Of a stretch of DNA of 50,898 nucleotides, positions 50,611 through 50,898 are shown piece by piece (within the stretch, counting starts at the first letter, position 1; each line of letters opens with the position of its first letter). The notes under the pieces are model-generated. The model saw nothing but the letters and a program-made list of their open reading frames with translations, ran no database searches and was not told the DNA's origin. The position numbers and the translations under genes were made by a program. This DNA comes from an uncultured beta proteobacterium (GTDB lineage Bacteria > Pseudomonadota > Gammaproteobacteria > Burkholderiales > Burkholderiaceae_C), in the NCBI GenBank assembly GCA_903823025.1, contig CAIJRK010000081.1, forward strand, positions 1 through 50,898. The letters run 5' to 3'.

Positions 50611-50636
50611 AAGAACACAACACCGCGCGAGCGGCC

Positions 50637-50645
50637 TGTGGATAA
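50637..50645 (-). promoter_or_regulatory. Isolated DnaA-box match
   Basis: TGTGGATAA equals TTATCCACA on the minus strand, 9/9. A single box without neighbours or an AT-rich unwinding region; may be chance or a small-replicon/prophage site. Confidence 0.35.
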
Positions 50646-50730
50646 CTCGCGCTGTGCGATAGATTTTGAAGTCAGGTTGTGTATCGTTTTTTATTTTTAA
50701 AGCCCGCTGCCGAACGTAAAAAACTACGAC

Positions 50731-50775
50731 TACACTTTGCGCTAAGTCCACGGCAACCACCGTGGCACGGGCCAT
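50731..50775 (-). pseudogene. Possible IS110-type transposase N-terminal remnant
   Basis: From ATG 50773-50775 the minus strand reads MARATVVAVDLAQSV, similar to the start of IS110-family transposases, in which the Asp of the VAVDLA segment is the first catalytic DEDD residue. After about 15 residues the sequence changes to unrelated AT-rich DNA. If correct the element is a short fragment; no ends are seen. Confidence 0.35.
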
Positions 50776-50802
50776 CAAACCCGGTGAACCGCTGTAGCCC
50801 CT

Positions 50803-50833
50803 AAGCCGCAGCCCCGCACAGGTCATGCGGCTT
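50803..50833 (+). terminator. Hairpin AAGCCGCA/TGCGGCTT before the C4-like RNA
   Basis: Perfect 8-bp stem with a 15-nt loop, followed by TTCTGATTTC. It looks like the structured upstream part of phage C4-type loci or a weak terminator. Confidence 0.45.
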
Positions 50834-50864
50834 TTCTGATTTCTGAGCCTTTATGCCTTTTTAT

Positions 50865-50898
50865 GGTGGCTCGGTTGGGAGGCTCGCAAGAGCCTGCC
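50865..50898 (+). ncRNA. Start of a putative phage C4-type antisense RNA (partial)
   Basis: From GGTGGC the sequence has CGGTTGG and then the hairpin AGGCTC-GCAA-GAGCCT with a GNRA tetraloop, and CTGCC. This order matches the 5' half of the C4 antisense RNA family (P1/P7-like phages and prophages), where GGTGGC and GGTTGG later pair with GCCACC and CCAACC. The 3' half lies outside the window, so this cannot be confirmed here. Suggests a prophage or related element to the right. Confidence 0.45.

Noticed and set aside
50441..50623. Short minus-strand frame ending near 50441
   Set aside because: Begins in the microsatellite, has no ribosome site and no known similarity.
50509..50826. 105-codon minus-strand frame across the microsatellite
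   Set aside because: The Phe/Ser/Leu repeats come from the GAGAA tract; only the first residues look protein-like, so treated as an IS remnant at most.

Overview
The window looks like a chromosomal segment from a betaproteobacterium of the order Burkholderiales, most likely the Comamonadaceae (Rhodoferax/Polaromonas-like). The grounds are the tRNA-Tyr/Gly/Thr-tuf array, the trpE-G-D-C block, dnaA-dnaN-gyrB, a class I PHA synthase next to a MaoC-phosphotransacetylase fusion with acetate kinase, and uniform moderately GC-rich coding sequence. This assignment comes from recognising proteins and gene order; no database search was run.

Layout. (1) 1-1482: 5' end of tuf, three tRNA genes with hairpins in the spacers, and ung, all on the minus strand. 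(2) 1509-5880: a minus-strand trp operon with a Trp-Pro-Trp leader peptide (trpL), trpE, trpG, trpD, an unannotated 46-residue membrane-peptide ORF translationally interlocked with both neighbours, and trpC; ung follows only 26 nt later. (3) 6118-19161: a chemotaxis island. One MCP gene is on the plus strand. A long minus-strand run reads mcp, cheY, STAS, cheA, mcp, cheW, mcp, cheR, cheD, cheB and a gph-type phosphatase. No flagellar genes are present. (4) 19522-25716: fabG-like reductase (plus), then gyrB, dnaN and dnaA (minus) with two perfect DnaA boxes upstream of dnaA. (5) 25795-31816: carbon-storage and acetate metabolism. 3-hydroxybutyryl-CoA dehydrogenase diverges from phaC, and the shared control region holds a perfect FNR/Anr box and an 18-bp perfect inverted repeat. 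After phaC come an unknown 138-aa gene overlapping its end, a MaoC-Pta fusion and ackA.

(6) 31948-46430: signalling. A PAS hybrid histidine kinase; htpG with a sigma-32-like promoter; a 1266-aa SARP/BTAD-cyclase-like-AAA-TPR regulator (minus); divergently, a membrane BarA-type hybrid kinase (HisKA-HATPase-REC-REC-Hpt), a REC-HD-GYP c-di-GMP phosphodiesterase, a porin and a small PstS-like periplasmic protein. (7) 46432-50287: a PAP2 phosphatase lacking the usual motif-2 His, a 5'-truncated tauA remnant followed by intact tauB and tauC, and ferredoxin-NADP reductase with a strong terminator. (8) 50351-50898: gene-poor accessory-looking DNA with a GAGAA x6 microsatellite, a possible IS110-type N-terminal remnant and, at the very edge, the start of what looks like a phage C4-type antisense RNA.

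Functional threads. The hbd/phaC/MaoC-Pta/ackA neighbourhood links C4 acyl-CoA flux, polyhydroxybutyrate and acetyl-phosphate/ATP formation, and the FNR box suggests oxygen control. The two-component/c-di-GMP/porin/binding-protein row looks like one sensory unit. I see no CRISPR array, no complete insertion sequence and no recognisable defence island. The least-described items are the trpD-trpC small ORF, the apparently leaderless trpL, the phaC/hbd operator region, the SARP-like regulator with an 11-bp-phased direct repeat at its start, and the right-hand edge.
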